From contig NZ_CP092473.1 of assembly GCF_014287515.2 (NCBI RefSeq), forward strand, positions 1,019,001-1,083,000: a stretch of DNA of 64,000 nt, read 5' to 3'. Made by a program: the position numbers and the translations under genes. Under the pieces are notes generated by a model. It made no database searches. It saw only the letters and a list, made by a program, of their open reading frames with translations, and was not told the DNA's origin. Every line of letters starts with the position of its first letter. Position 1 is the first letter of the stretch. This document shows, in pieces, positions 1 through 9,461 of the stretch. This DNA comes from Roseburia rectibacter (GTDB lineage Bacteria > Bacillota > Clostridia > Lachnospirales > Lachnospiraceae).

Positions 1-195
1 CTTTATCGTAAGTTTGAAGAGACGCATTATCAGCGTGCATATGCGTTAGAAAACGTAAAACATCTCTTGGAACAGGCGGGACTTGAACTCGTCGCAGCAT
101 ATGACGCATTTACGAGAGAACCGGTAAAAGAGGAAAGTGAGCGCATCTATGTGATTGCGAGGAGTAATGCCGGAAAGACAGAAATAACTGAATAA
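1..195 (+). CDS. SAM-dependent methyltransferase, C-terminal end (partial)
   Basis: An open frame runs in from the left edge and stops at TAA 193-195, giving the last 64 residues. The text (ETHYQRAY, LLEQAGLELVAAYDAFT, SERIYVIAR) matches the last strands and helix of a class I SAM-dependent methyltransferase of the kind found in many Lachnospiraceae. The SAM-binding motifs lie outside the window, so the substrate cannot be inferred. It ends 35 bases before hslO on the same strand and may share its transcript. Confidence 0.6.
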   Translation, partial: LYRKFEETHYQRAYALENVKHLLEQAGLELVAAYDAFTREPVKEESERIYVIARSNAGKTEITE

Positions 196-230
196 AATTA
201 TAAATATAGTACGAAAATGGAGGATAAAAT

Positions 231-1106
231 ATGAGTGATTATATTGTAAGAGCAACAGCGGCAGACAGCCAGATCCGTGCATTTGCCATTAATTCAAAAG
301 AGCTGGTGGAAGAGGCAAGACGTGACCATGAAACAAGACCGGTCATTACAGCAGCGTTAGGACGTCTTTTGAGTGGTGCAGCAATGATGGGAACAATGAT
401 GAAGGGGGAGAAGGATCTTTTAACGATCCAGATCCAGTGCGGCGGTCCTGCAAAAGGACTTACCGTGACTGCTGACTCCCATGGTCATGTCAAGGGATTT
501 CCGATGGAGTCCCAGGTAGAACTGCCGTTAAATGCACAGGGCAAATTAGACGTGGGCGGTGCACTCGGACTTGGTGTGATGAGTGTAATTAAGGATATGG
601 GTTTAAAAGAACCGTATGTGGGACAGATCGCGCTGCAGACGGGAGAGATCGCAGAGGATCTGACTTATTATTTTGCGACATCCGAGCAGATTCCGTCCGC
701 AGTAGGACTTGGAGTTTTAGTAGATACAGATCTGTCAGTGCGTCAGGCAGGCGGTTTTATTATCCAGCTTATGCCATTTACCAGTGATGAGATCATCGAG
801 AAACTGGAAAATAAGATCAAAGAGATCGCATCCGTGACGGAAATGTTAGAACAGGGCATGACACCGGAGCAGATCTTAGAGGAGATCTTAGGAGATTTTG
901 GTCTTGAAATCACGGATAAAATTCCGGCGGCATTTGAGTGTGACTGTTCTAAAGAGCGTGTTTCACGCGCAATCTCCACGTTGAGCAAAAAAGATTTAGA
1001 TTCGATCATCAATGACGGAGAGGCAATCGAAGTAAAATGCCAGTTCTGTAATAAGGCATATCATTTTGATGTGGACGAGTTAAAAGAAATGCGTTCCGCA
1101 AAATAG
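231..1106 (+). CDS. hslO: Hsp33 redox-regulated chaperone
   Basis: A 291-residue protein, the usual length for Hsp33. Hsp33 is a cytosolic holdase switched on by oxidation of four zinc-bound cysteines. All four are visible near the C-terminus as CDC (about residues 239-241) and CQFC (about 272-275). The N-terminal core has the typical RPVITAALGRLLSGAAMMG and family blocks such as GFPMESQVELP. A GGAGG site lies 7 bases before the ATG. It is followed after 36 bases by nadE on the same strand. Confidence 0.95.
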   Translation: MSDYIVRATAADSQIRAFAINSKELVEEARRDHETRPVITAALGRLLSGAAMMGTMMKGEKDLLTIQIQCGGPAKGLTVTADSHGHVKGFPMESQVELPLNAQGKLDVGGALGLGVMSVIKDMGLKEPYVGQIALQTGEIAEDLTYYFATSEQIPSAVGLGVLVDTDLSVRQAGGFIIQLMPFTSDEIIEKLENKIKEIASVTEMLEQGMTPEQILEEILGDFGLEITDKIPAAFECDCSKERVSRAISTLSKKDLDSIINDGEAIEVKCQFCNKAYHFDVDELKEMRSAK

Positions 1107-1142
1107 AAAGTAAGGTAAAACGTAACCGGAAAAGAGGAAAGA

Positions 1143-3077
1143 ATGAGACAGGGATTTGTAAAAGTTGCAGCAGTAACGCCAAAGATCAGGGTTGCCGACA
1201 CCGGATATAATGCAAAAGTAATCTGCCAGGCAATCAAAGAGGCAGCAGATGAGGGAGCAAAAGTGATCGTTCTGCCGGAGTTATGTATCACCGGATATAC
1301 CTGTGGAGATCTGTTTTTGCAGGAAAAGCTGCTTCGGGAGGCAAAAAATGAATTAATAAATATTGCAAAATTTACAGCAGATATAGATGCGATCGTATTT
1401 GTTGGTCTTCCACTTGCATATAAAGGTAAATTATATAATGCGGCAGCGGCACTAAACCGTGGAAAAATTCTTGGCATTGTGCCGAAAACCTATCTTCCGA
1501 ATTACAATGAGTTTTATGAGACACGTCATTTTACAAGAGGCATGGAAGAAGTGGTTGATGTGAGACTGACCGAAGAAATGATCGTGCCAATGGGAACAAG
1601 GCAGCTTTTTACCTGCCTCGAAATGCCGGAACTTGTGATCGCGGCAGAGCTCTGCGAGGATCTCTGGACGATGAATCCGCCAAGCATTTCACATGCTATG
1701 CATGGGGCAACTCTTATCGTGAATCTCTCTGCATCGGATGAGACAACCGGAAAACCGGCTTACCGCAGGGAGCTTGTGAGCGGACAGTCGGCGAGACTGC
1801 TCTGTGGTTATATCTATGCGAGTGCAGGAGATGGAGAATCCACACAGGATGTTGTCTATTCCGGGCATAACCTGATCGCAGAAAACGGCCGCCTGCTGGC
1901 AGAGTCGGAGCTTTTTTCTACACAGACAGTATCCACAGAGATCGATGTGATGCGTCTTGCGTCCGAGCGCCGCAGAATGACGACATTTGAGACAGCTACA
2001 GAGCCTATGTATCATGAGACAGTATTTTCCTTAAAGATGGAGGAGACAAAACTGACACGTTATATCGATCCGATGCCGTTTGTACCGTCCGGGGAGCGTG
2101 ACAGAACACTGCGTTGTGAAGAGATATTATCCATTCAGTCAATGGGACTGAAAAAACGTTTAGAGCATACACACTGTAAATCTGCGGTGATCGGAATTTC
2201 CGGAGGACTCGATTCCACACTGGCACTTCTTGTTACCGTGCGTGCTTTTGATGCTCTTGGAATGGATCATGGTAATATCAAGGCAGTTACGATGCCGGGA
2301 TTTGGTACGACAGACCGTACCTATGATAACGCTGTATCACTGATCCGCTGTCTTGGAGCGGACTTTACAGAGGTTGATATTAAAGACGCTGTTAACGTCC
2401 ATTTCCGTGATATCGGACAGAATCCATCCGTGCATGATGTGACTTATGAAAACGGACAGGCGAGAGAGCGTACGCAGATATTGATGGATATTGCAAATAA
2501 ATCCGGCGGTATGGTCATCGGAACCGGTGATCTCTCGGAGCTTGCGCTTGGCTGGGCAACTTATAATGGAGATCATATGTCCATGTATGCAGTCAATGCA
2601 TCGGTGCCAAAGACGTTAGTGCGCCATCTGGTACGCTATTATGCAGATACCTGTGGGGATGAAACATTAAAACAGGTTCTTCTTGATGTGCTTGACACAC
2701 CGGTTTCGCCGGAACTTTTACCGCCGGAGGACGGAAAGATCTCACAGAAAACGGAAGATCTGGTCGGTCCTTATGAACTGCATGATTTTTATCTGTATCA
2801 TATGCTGCGTCTTTCCTATGCACCGGCAAAGGTTTACCGTCTGGCAAAACAGGCTTTTGCCGGAACTTATGATGATGCAACGATTTTTAAGTGGTTAGAG
2901 ACATTTTACCGCCGGTTCTTTGCGCAGCAGTTTAAGCGTTCCTGTCTGCCGGACGGACCGAAGGTTGGAAGTGTTGCAGTATCTCCGCGCGGAGATCTGC
3001 GTATGCCGTCGGATGCGAGTGCTGCTATATGGTTATCGGAACTGGAGGAGTTAAAGGATGCAGTATCGCAGGGATAA
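1143..3077 (+). CDS. nadE: NAD+ synthase, glutamine-hydrolysing
   Basis: A 644-residue two-domain enzyme making NAD from deamido-NAD, ATP and glutamine. The N-terminal nitrilase-type glutaminase domain shows the Glu region (LPELCITGY), the Lys region (VPKTYLPNYNEFYE) and the Cys nucleophile (AELCEDLW). The C-terminal ATP-pyrophosphatase domain has the P-loop SGGLDSTLAL (about residue 352) and the NKSGGMVIGTGDLSE segment. Length matches the long, ammonia-channelling NadE form. Its last 20 bases overlap the start of the aldo/keto reductase gene, which suggests translational coupling. Confidence 0.96.
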   Translation: MRQGFVKVAAVTPKIRVADTGYNAKVICQAIKEAADEGAKVIVLPELCITGYTCGDLFLQEKLLREAKNELINIAKFTADIDAIVFVGLPLAYKGKLYNAAAALNRGKILGIVPKTYLPNYNEFYETRHFTRGMEEVVDVRLTEEMIVPMGTRQLFTCLEMPELVIAAELCEDLWTMNPPSISHAMHGATLIVNLSASDETTGKPAYRRELVSGQSARLLCGYIYASAGDGESTQDVVYSGHNLIAENGRLLAESELFSTQTVSTEIDVMRLASERRRMTTFETATEPMYHETVFSLKMEETKLTRYIDPMPFVPSGERDRTLRCEEILSIQSMGLKKRLEHTHCKSAVIGISGGLDSTLALLVTVRAFDALGMDHGNIKAVTMPGFGTTDRTYDNAVSLIRCLGADFTEVDIKDAVNVHFRDIGQNPSVHDVTYENGQARERTQILMDIANKSGGMVIGTGDLSELALGWATYNGDHMSMYAVNASVPKTLVRHLVRYYADTCGDETLKQVLLDVLDTPVSPELLPPEDGKISQKTEDLVGPYELHDFYLYHMLRLSYAPAKVYRLAKQAFAGTYDDATIFKWLETFYRRFFAQQFKRSCLPDGPKVGSVAVSPRGDLRMPSDASAAIWLSELEELKDAVSQG

Positions 3078-4236
3078 AAAAGGAAATGAAATTTCTGTTT
3101 TGGGATATGGATGTATGCGTTTTACCAAAAACGGCAGCAGTGTGGATATTGATAAAGCAGAAAAAGAAGTGATGGCTGCGATAAAAGCAGGTGTGAATTA
3201 TTTTGACACCGCATATGTTTATGCAGGCAATGAAGTGGCAGTTGGAGAGATCTTAAACCGCAACCATTGCAGGGAGCAGATCTATCTTGCAACCAAACTG
3301 CCGCATTATCTGATCAAGTCTGTCGCAGGTGCGGAAAAGATGTTTCAGGAGGAACTTCGCAGATTAAAGACCGATTATATCGATTATTATCTGATGCATA
3401 TGCTCACCGATATTCCAACCTGGGAAAAATTAAAAAAGATCGGTATGCAGGACTGGATCGAGGAAAAGTTAGCGTCCGGTCAGATCCGTAATATCGGATT
3501 TTCCTATCATGGGAATACCGAGATGTTCAAACAGCTTGTGGATGCTTATGACTGGGATTTCTGCCAGATCCAGTATAATTATATCGATGAATACTCACAG
3601 GCAGGCGTGGAGGGACTGCGCTATGCAAATGCGAAAGGACTTCCTGTTATTATCATGGAGCCGCTTAGGGGAGGCAGGCTTGTAAATCTTCTGCCGGAAT
3701 CTGCAAAAGAGCTGTTCCGTAACGATGAAGAAGGACGTACACCGGCAGAACTCGCCTTAAAATGGCTTTATAACCAGCCGGAAGTGACCTGTGTACTTTC
3801 AGGAATGAATTCCATGGGAATGGTAGAGCGGAATGTAAAGACTGCCTCAGAGTCTCATGTGGGCTGTCTGACGACATCGGATGCTGCGCTGATCGAACAG
3901 GTAAAGGAAGAAATCAAAAAGCACGTGAAAGTCGGATGTACCGGCTGCGGATACTGTATGCCGTGTCCGCGAGGCGTGGATATACCGGGAACATTCCGCT
4001 GCTATAATGCAATGTATTCAGAAGGAAAAAAATCCGGAAGGAAAGATTATTTACAATGTACGGCTTTCCGTAAGGACACGGCAAGTGCATCCCAGTGTAT
4101 CGGATGCGGAAAATGTGAGACACATTGTCCACAGCATCTTGAAATCCGAAAAGAACTAAAGTGTGCGGCATCAGAACTGGAAGATGTGAAATATAAAGTA
4201 ATGAAATCTGCGATCCGGATTTTCAAATTATGGTAA
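3058..4236 (+). CDS. Aldo/keto reductase with C-terminal 4Fe-4S domain
   Basis: 392 residues. The N-terminal ~280 residues form an aldo/keto reductase barrel: FDTAYVYAG (Asp and Tyr), ATKLP (Lys) and YLMHML (His) give the catalytic tetrad. The C-terminus is ferredoxin-like with CTGCGYCMPCPRGV and CIGCGKCETHCPQ, eight cysteines for two [4Fe-4S] clusters. This fused form is common in anaerobic Firmicutes; the physiological substrate is not known. The start lies inside the end of nadE, and a TTG-started guaD follows 25 bases downstream. Confidence 0.9.
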   Translation: MQYRRDKKGNEISVLGYGCMRFTKNGSSVDIDKAEKEVMAAIKAGVNYFDTAYVYAGNEVAVGEILNRNHCREQIYLATKLPHYLIKSVAGAEKMFQEELRRLKTDYIDYYLMHMLTDIPTWEKLKKIGMQDWIEEKLASGQIRNIGFSYHGNTEMFKQLVDAYDWDFCQIQYNYIDEYSQAGVEGLRYANAKGLPVIIMEPLRGGRLVNLLPESAKELFRNDEEGRTPAELALKWLYNQPEVTCVLSGMNSMGMVERNVKTASESHVGCLTTSDAALIEQVKEEIKKHVKVGCTGCGYCMPCPRGVDIPGTFRCYNAMYSEGKKSGRKDYLQCTAFRKDTASASQCIGCGKCETHCPQHLEIRKELKCAASELEDVKYKVMKSAIRIFKLW

Positions 4237-4261
4237 GACAAAAAGAAAAGGATAAAAAGTA

Positions 4262-5542
4262 TTGGAAAAAAAGAGTTTTGTTTTAAAAGGAAATATTGTA
4301 TTTTCAGGAGAAAATAAAGAACTGTACAGCATGGAAGGAGGTTATATTGTTTGTGAAAACGGTATCTGTAGAGGTGCATTTGAAAAGCTGCCGCAGCAGT
4401 ATGAAAAACTGCCGATTACAGATTACGGAGATAAGATCATTCTTCCGGGCATGACGGATCTTCATGTGCATGCCCCACAATATACCTTCCGCGGGCTTGG
4501 CATGGATTTAGAACTTTTAGACTGGCTGAATGTGCATACTTTTCCGGAAGAGGCAAAATATGTGGATATCTCCTATGCAAAACGTGCATATGGGAATTTT
4601 GTGTCTGATCTGAAACACAGTCTGACGACACGTGCATGTATTTTTGCAACGCTTCACAGGAAAGCGACGATCATGTTGATGGATCTTTTGGAAGAGAGCG
4701 GAGTTGTAAGCTATGTCGGTAAGGTAGATATGGATCGCAATGGCGGTGAAAATCTATGCGAGGCAGATGCGCTGACAGCAGCAGAGGACACAAAAAAGTG
4801 GATTGATGAGACAGCCGGAAAATATGAAAGAACAAAACCGATCTTAACGCCTCGATTTATTCCAAGCTGTACGGATGAGCTGATGATGGCACTTGCAAAA
4901 CTGCAAAAGACCACCGGGCTTCGTGTGCAGTCTCACCTGTCGGAAAATCCGTCTGAGGTTGCCTGGGTAAAAGAACTTGTTCCGGCGGCAAAAAATTATG
5001 CAGATGCTTATGCTATTTTTGATATGTTAGGAGATAAGGAGCATCCGGCGATCATGGCTCACTGTATTTACAGTGAAGATGAGATGGATCTTTTGAAAGA
5101 ACATGGTGTCTATGTGGCGCACTGTCCGGAATCAAACTTAAATCTTTCCTCCGGTATCGCACCAATCCGGAAGTTTTTAGAAGATGGTATCGCGGTCGGA
5201 CTTGGCTCTGATGTGGCGGGAGGCTCATCTTTATCCATGGCAAAAGCGTTGACATTAGCAGTACAGGTTTCAAAAATGTACTGGCGTCTGATCGATGAAA
5301 ACAGCAAGCCGCTGACGTTTGCAGAGGCATTCTATTTAGCAACAGCCGGAGGCGGAAGCTATTTTGGAAAAGTTGGTACTTTTTTGGATGGATATGAATT
5401 TGATGCGGTAGTAGTAGAAGATCATATATCGAAGGAAGTCAGAAAATATACACCAATAGAGCGCACACAGCGGATGATGTATGATGAGAATTTGATGACA
5501 GTCTGTGCGAAATATGTAGCGGGATACGAGTGCAAATTATAA
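4262..5542 (+). CDS. guaD: Guanine deaminase
   Basis: 426-residue amidohydrolase converting guanine to xanthine and ammonia. Metal and active-site motifs are in order: PGMTDLHVHAPQY with RGLGMDLELLDWL (typical of guanine deaminase), HLSEN, MAHCIYS, AHCPESN and GLGSDVAGGSS. The start is TTG at 4262, read from the leading EKKSFVLKG text and an AAGGA-like site just upstream; no in-frame ATG occurs before the conserved region. The last 6 bases overlap the convergent PAP2 gene. Confidence 0.92.
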   Translation: MEKKSFVLKGNIVFSGENKELYSMEGGYIVCENGICRGAFEKLPQQYEKLPITDYGDKIILPGMTDLHVHAPQYTFRGLGMDLELLDWLNVHTFPEEAKYVDISYAKRAYGNFVSDLKHSLTTRACIFATLHRKATIMLMDLLEESGVVSYVGKVDMDRNGGENLCEADALTAAEDTKKWIDETAGKYERTKPILTPRFIPSCTDELMMALAKLQKTTGLRVQSHLSENPSEVAWVKELVPAAKNYADAYAIFDMLGDKEHPAIMAHCIYSEDEMDLLKEHGVYVAHCPESNLNLSSGIAPIRKFLEDGIAVGLGSDVAGGSSLSMAKALTLAVQVSKMYWRLIDENSKPLTFAEAFYLATAGGGSYFGKVGTFLDGYEFDAVVVEDHISKEVRKYTPIERTQRMMYDENLMTVCAKYVAGYECKL

Positions 5543-6223
5543 AAATTTGCGCTCGTATTTGCGCTCACCAGCCGGCATACGTGCCGGATTCTGTACATAA
5601 ACAAGCATATACATAAATACTGCCATGATGATTCCGGTAACAACATCGAATACAGAGTGCTGTTTTAAAAACATGGTAGAAAGAATAATACTTACCATAA
5701 GAACAGCAGAGCCGATCCGGATAACTTTTTTATCACGGAAATTCCCACTGTGCCATACAGCTAAATTGACGGCAATGGAATTGTAAACGTGAATGCTCGG
5801 AAAAAGATTCGTTGCTGTATCAGTTGCGTAAAGCCATTTTACCATATGTACAAATACATTATCACGTGCAAAGGTAGTCGGTCTTAAATAATGCCCGTTT
5901 GGATAAATGGTAGAAACGATCAGAAAGATCGTCATACCGGTAAATAACATGGTGCATAAACGGAAATATTCATCTTTATTTTTAAAGTAGAAGTAACCAA
6001 GTCCCCATGCCACATATCCAAACCATAAGAAGTATGGAATGATAAAATATTCACAGAATGGAATATAATCATCCAGTGCAACATGGATCACATGAAAATG
6101 TGTGGTAACGGTTCTCTCTAAATGACCAAACCATGGCAGATAAATCATGAAATAAAGCAAAAGAAGAGCATGTTTGTTTCTCTCAATAAATGCGTTGACC
6201 GCATCACGTGTCTTTGTTTTCAC
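5537..6223 (-). CDS. PAP2-family membrane phosphatase
   Basis: 228 residues with about six hydrophobic segments. The second half of the PAP2 signature is readable: LFPSIHVYNSIA (PSxH-like) and STMFLKQHSVFDVVTG (with the catalytic-type His and Asp). The layout resembles inositolphosphotransferase-like PAP2 proteins, which act on lipid phosphates in the membrane. The exact substrate is not inferable. It converges on guaD with a 6-base overlap and has no partner gene on its strand. Confidence 0.78.
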   Translation of the reverse strand: MKTKTRDAVNAFIERNKHALLLLYFMIYLPWFGHLERTVTTHFHVIHVALDDYIPFCEYFIIPYFLWFGYVAWGLGYFYFKNKDEYFRLCTMLFTGMTIFLIVSTIYPNGHYLRPTTFARDNVFVHMVKWLYATDTATNLFPSIHVYNSIAVNLAVWHSGNFRDKKVIRIGSAVLMVSIILSTMFLKQHSVFDVVTGIIMAVFMYMLVYVQNPARMPAGERKYERKFL

Positions 6224-6441
6224 GGTTTCACCCTCTTTTCATTAATCTCAACGATAGGGATTATAGCACAGCAATTTTTCAGAAACAATTACCTTTTTCT
6301 TATTTTAAGAAAGATTATTTAAAATTTAAGAAAACTTTAAGCTATGACCAGTGTTTTTGGGGAGTTTGACGTTTTTTTTATTACAGAACAATGCGAAAAA
6401 AGAACGAATTCTTAATTTAATGTTACGATTTGGACAATTTG

Positions 6442-6469
6442 TTGACAAGACTTTGCGGGATATTATAAT
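6442..6469 (+). promoter_or_regulatory. Sigma-A promoter for the L,D-transpeptidase gene
   Basis: TTGACA at 6442-6447 and TATAAT at 6464-6469, separated by 16 bases. Both hexamers are consensus. It lies about 75 bases before the likely ATG at 6545. Confidence 0.75.
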
Positions 6470-6544
6470 AGAGTAGGTGTCCGTTTGCATATTTTATGCG
6501 ATACAACATATCTTTACACATGGGATGAAAGGATATTTAGGAGA

Positions 6545-6997
6545 ATGAAAGAAAAAAATAAGCGGAAAAAGCAGCAGGCTGCGTCCGGGAAAAATTATAC
6601 GGGACTGGTGCTTACATGCATTATGACGGCGATCGCAGTGATTTATGTCGGTTTTGCGATTTATTTTGAAAGTCATTTTTGTTTTGGAACGTCTATTGAT
6701 GGAATTGCTGTCGGTGGCAGCAGTGTGGAAAAAGTCGAGGATGCTTTTCGGACTGAAATGAAAAATTACCAGCTGACAGTTACTGCACGTGAGGATAAAA
6801 ATGGAACGATCGCAGGTTCGGATATTGATATGGAGCCTGTATTCCAGGGTGAGATAGAAACACTTTTAAATGAGCAGAATGGCTTTTCCTGGCTGATACG
6901 GATGTTTCAGAAGCAGGAGTTTGAACTGGAAAAGGTTGTATCCTATGATGAGCAGAAACTGAATGAGGCAGTCAGCAATTTACCATGTATGAGATAG
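6545..6997 (+). CDS. L,D-transpeptidase, N-terminal fragment (frameshifted)
   Basis: The first part of a membrane-anchored L,D-transpeptidase: a Lys/Arg-rich cytoplasmic stretch, one transmembrane helix (GLVLTCIMTAIAVIYVGFAIYF), then the start of a peptidoglycan-binding domain of the PG_binding_4 type (SIDGIAVGGSSVEKVEDAF). The frame stops at 6995-6997 in the middle of this domain, while the rest continues in another frame from 6985. Adding one G after 6991 would join them as ...SNLPCMEIDQRAPVDA. The start is taken as ATG 6545, which has AGGAG and AAAGGA upstream; the frame is open from a TTG at 6485. Confidence 0.75.
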   Translation: MKEKNKRKKQQAASGKNYTGLVLTCIMTAIAVIYVGFAIYFESHFCFGTSIDGIAVGGSSVEKVEDAFRTEMKNYQLTVTAREDKNGTIAGSDIDMEPVFQGEIETLLNEQNGFSWLIRMFQKQEFELEKVVSYDEQKLNEAVSNLPCMR

Positions 6998-8376
6998 ATC
7001 AGCGCGCACCGGTGGATGCGACTTATGCTGATTATACAAAAGAAAACGGTTATGCACTTGTCCCGGCCGATTATGGAACAGAGGTTGATGCGGCAAAAGT
7101 GAAAAAGGCAGTAAGTGACGCCATTTTAGTACTGGATGAAACCGTTGATCTAGAGCAGAGCGACTGTTATCGGAAGCCTGCAGTCGGAGATGATGACAAA
7201 GATCTGCTGGATTTGATTGACACGTTAAACCAGTATGTAGGTGTTACGATTACATATGACTTTGGGGATGATAAGGAAGTCCTGGATGGAACTACGATCA
7301 GTACCTGGCTTTCTGAGGGTACCGATGAAAAGGTTTCCATTGATGAGGAAGAAGTGCTTGCATTTGTAAAGACGCTGGCAAAAAAATATAACACAGCCTA
7401 TTCCCCGAAAGAATTAAAAACTTCTTACGGTACGACAGTTACGGTCACAGGTGGTTTTTATGGCTGGAGAATTGACAACAGTGGAGAAGTAGAACAGATT
7501 TTAGCAGATTTAAAAGCAGGAAAAGACGTGGAAAGAGAGCCGGTATATCTCACAACTGCGAACAGTCATGGAGAGCATGACTATGGTGATTCTTACGTTG
7601 AGATCAATCTGACAAACCAGCATTTATTCCTCTATAAAGATGGAAAGCTGGTGGTGGAAAGTGATTTTGTTTCAGGAAATCTTGCAAAAGGGCATGATAC
7701 TCCGACAGGTGCTTTTGGACTGACTTATAAGACCATGAATGCGGTTTTAAGAGGACCGGATTATGAGACACCGGTTACTTACTGGATGCCATTTAATGGT
7801 GACGTAGGTATGCATGATGCGACCTGGCGTAACAAATTTGGAGGAAGTATCTATAAGACAGGTGGTTCTCATGGATGTATCAACCTGCCGGCATCTGCAG
7901 CAAAGAAGATCTATGAGACGATCGATAAGGGATATGCAGTTTTAGTATATCGTATGCCGGGTGACAATCCGACTGTTGTGCAGCAGCCCCAGGCGGATGT
8001 TCCATCTGTGATCAATGCGATCAGTATTATCGGGCCTGTAACATTAGAGAGCGAAACAGCAATCGTGAATGCGAGAAATATGTACAATTCACTTTCAGAT
8101 GCAGACAAGGCGCAGGTAACGAATTATGATACACTGACAGCGGCAGAGGCGGCACTTGCGGCATTGAAGGCACAGCAGCCGGCTGATGGAGGGCAGCAGC
8201 CAGATCAGAGCCAGCCACAGGATCAGAGCCAGCAGCCAGACCAGAGCCAGCCGCAGGATCAGAGCCAGCAGCCAGACCAGAGCCAGCCGCAGGATCAGGG
8301 GCAGCAGCCAGACCAGAGCCAGCCGCAGGATCAGGGACAGCAGTCAGACCAGAGCCAGCCACAGGATCAGGGGTAA
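6985..8376 (+). CDS. L,D-transpeptidase (YkuD), C-terminal part
   Basis: 463 residues containing a second PG_binding_4-like domain (about 1-175) and the YkuD catalytic domain (about 200-335). The catalytic signature is GGSHGCINLP with the Cys nucleophile, preceded by VGMHDATWR. Such enzymes form 3-3 cross-links in peptidoglycan outside the membrane. The last ~60 residues are five 12-residue repeats rich in Gln, Asp, Pro and Ser. There is no good ribosome site for the ATG at 6985, which sits inside the end of the upstream fragment, so this is probably the same gene broken by a one-base deletion, or a sequencing error. Confidence 0.8.
   Translation: MYEIDQRAPVDATYADYTKENGYALVPADYGTEVDAAKVKKAVSDAILVLDETVDLEQSDCYRKPAVGDDDKDLLDLIDTLNQYVGVTITYDFGDDKEVLDGTTISTWLSEGTDEKVSIDEEEVLAFVKTLAKKYNTAYSPKELKTSYGTTVTVTGGFYGWRIDNSGEVEQILADLKAGKDVEREPVYLTTANSHGEHDYGDSYVEINLTNQHLFLYKDGKLVVESDFVSGNLAKGHDTPTGAFGLTYKTMNAVLRGPDYETPVTYWMPFNGDVGMHDATWRNKFGGSIYKTGGSHGCINLPASAAKKIYETIDKGYAVLVYRMPGDNPTVVQQPQADVPSVINAISIIGPVTLESETAIVNARNMYNSLSDADKAQVTNYDTLTAAEAALAALKAQQPADGGQQPDQSQPQDQSQQPDQSQPQDQSQQPDQSQPQDQGQQPDQSQPQDQGQQSDQSQPQDQG
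8194..8373 (+). repeat. Five 36-bp in-frame tandem repeats
   Basis: Units begin at 8194, 8230, 8266, 8302 and 8338, each 36 bp with a few substitutions. They encode repeats of the form QQPDQSQPQDQS at the C-terminus of the transpeptidase. Such perfect-period repeats commonly vary in number between strains. Confidence 0.9.
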
Positions 8377-8439
8377 TAGACAGATAAAGAGCGGTAAGAG
8401 GATGAGAAAACTAATTTAACAGATACAGAGATCAGAGAG

Positions 8440-8480
8440 AAAAAGCTCCTGCGCATTATGTTTAGCGCAGGAGCTTTTTC
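8440..8480 (+). terminator. Rho-independent terminator
   Basis: Perfect stem AAAAGCTCCTGCGC / GCGCAGGAGCTTTT with a 10-base loop and a T run. It serves the L,D-transpeptidase gene and, read on the other strand, the convergent XRE gene ending at 8489. Confidence 0.9.
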
Positions 8481-8488
8481 GTGGCAGA

Positions 8489-8950
8489 TTACAGATGCTG
8501 GTTATTGGAAGAAATATTCTTATGGGCGGTCAAAGTATTCATTTCCGCAGAGTGTTGTTTTTTATGTGAACTGTCTTTTTGTATTGTCGTACCGTGTAAA
8601 GGTGCAGGATTTTTGCGTGGCGCACTGCAGCCTAACAGAACGCTGACTGCCTCATGCATTTCCGGATGTGCACGGTAGGCTTCGATGATCATCCGTTCAG
8701 AGGGCGTTACATGAAAATTTTCATTACTGTCATAACCGAATGCGTCAAGAATATCGGTAATATTATATATATCACAGAGTGTTAATAGGATATCTGCACT
8801 TGGATTTGCCTGCCCGCTTTCCCAACCGTAAATTGTCTTTGGAGCAGCGGTAAAAGAACGTTCGTCCAACAGGAGAGATACATCATTGACAGACAGATGA
8901 TTACGTTTACGATATTCTTTTAAAACCTTTGCTATATTCTGATTTTTCAT
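8489..8950 (-). CDS. XRE-family HTH transcriptional regulator
   Basis: 153 residues. The N-terminus is a Cro/CI-type helix-turn-helix (IAKVLKEYRKRNHLSVNDVSLLL, KTIYGWESGQANPSADILLTLCDIY). A conserved SERMIIEAYRAHPEMHEAV helix follows, then a polar tail. The start at 8950 is chosen because GGAG lies 6-9 bases upstream and the homology begins there; the frame itself stays open to 9253. It is divergent from the small HTH gene at 9127. The target is unknown. Confidence 0.82.
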   Translation of the reverse strand: MKNQNIAKVLKEYRKRNHLSVNDVSLLLDERSFTAAPKTIYGWESGQANPSADILLTLCDIYNITDILDAFGYDSNENFHVTPSERMIIEAYRAHPEMHEAVSVLLGCSAPRKNPAPLHGTTIQKDSSHKKQHSAEMNTLTAHKNISSNNQHL

Positions 8951-9060
8951 GTTGATCTCCGTTCTATTGCATTTTAAAGCAGTCAAAATGCTTTGTAACC
9001 GTATCATATCCCACCTCATTTTATCAGTCAACGAGTTCTTAATACGGGAGAAAAATATAA

Positions 9061-9089
9061 TTGCAATTCCTAAAACTAAAGAATAAAAT
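9061..9089 (+). promoter_or_regulatory. Possible promoter for the small HTH gene
   Basis: TTGCAA at 9061-9066 and TAAAAT at 9084-9089, 17 bases apart, about 40 bases before the ATG at 9127. Each hexamer departs from consensus by one or two bases. Confidence 0.4.
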
Positions 9090-9126
9090 AAGGGAAAACA
9101 GATTTTTGTAGAAGAGGTGCGATAAC

Positions 9127-9336
9127 ATGGGAAAATCAAAAGTGACTGATTATATGATCCGTTATATAGAAGAAAACCGGATGGATGCAAAATCGCTTGC
9201 GGCACATGCGGGCATCGATGCGGGAAAACTGAGGGAGGATTATGAAGAACCACTGGATGCGGAGGAATTTCTTACTTTATGTGTGTGTCTTGGCATACAG
9301 CCGGAGCAGGTGCGAAGCGTGATAAATAAAGTGTAA
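9127..9336 (+). CDS. Small HTH-like protein
   Basis: 69 residues. The sequence (YMIRYIEENRMDAKSLAAHAGID, LDAEEFLTLCVCLGIQPEQV) looks like a compact XRE-type helix-turn-helix with no effector domain. The start has a GAGGTG site about 9 bases upstream. It lies between the divergent XRE gene and spoVAD on the same strand as spoVAD, where spoVAC would be expected in many spore formers. A role in sporulation control is only a guess from position. Confidence 0.6.
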   Translation: MGKSKVTDYMIRYIEENRMDAKSLAAHAGIDAGKLREDYEEPLDAEEFLTLCVCLGIQPEQVRSVINKV

Positions 9337-9461
9337 TAAATGAAGTGCAAGTAGATGAAGACTCTGGTATAAATATCTGCAAAATGTACATGCTAAAGCA
9401 TATAGAGAGCATGATGTTTGAAAAAACGATGCTGTAATAAGATCTGGAAATGGAGAATCAT

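Noticed and set aside
8027..8362. Ala/Gly/Pro-rich antisense frame opposite the transpeptidase repeats
   Set aside because: It is the complement of the 36-bp repeats; no ribosome site and no family resemblance.
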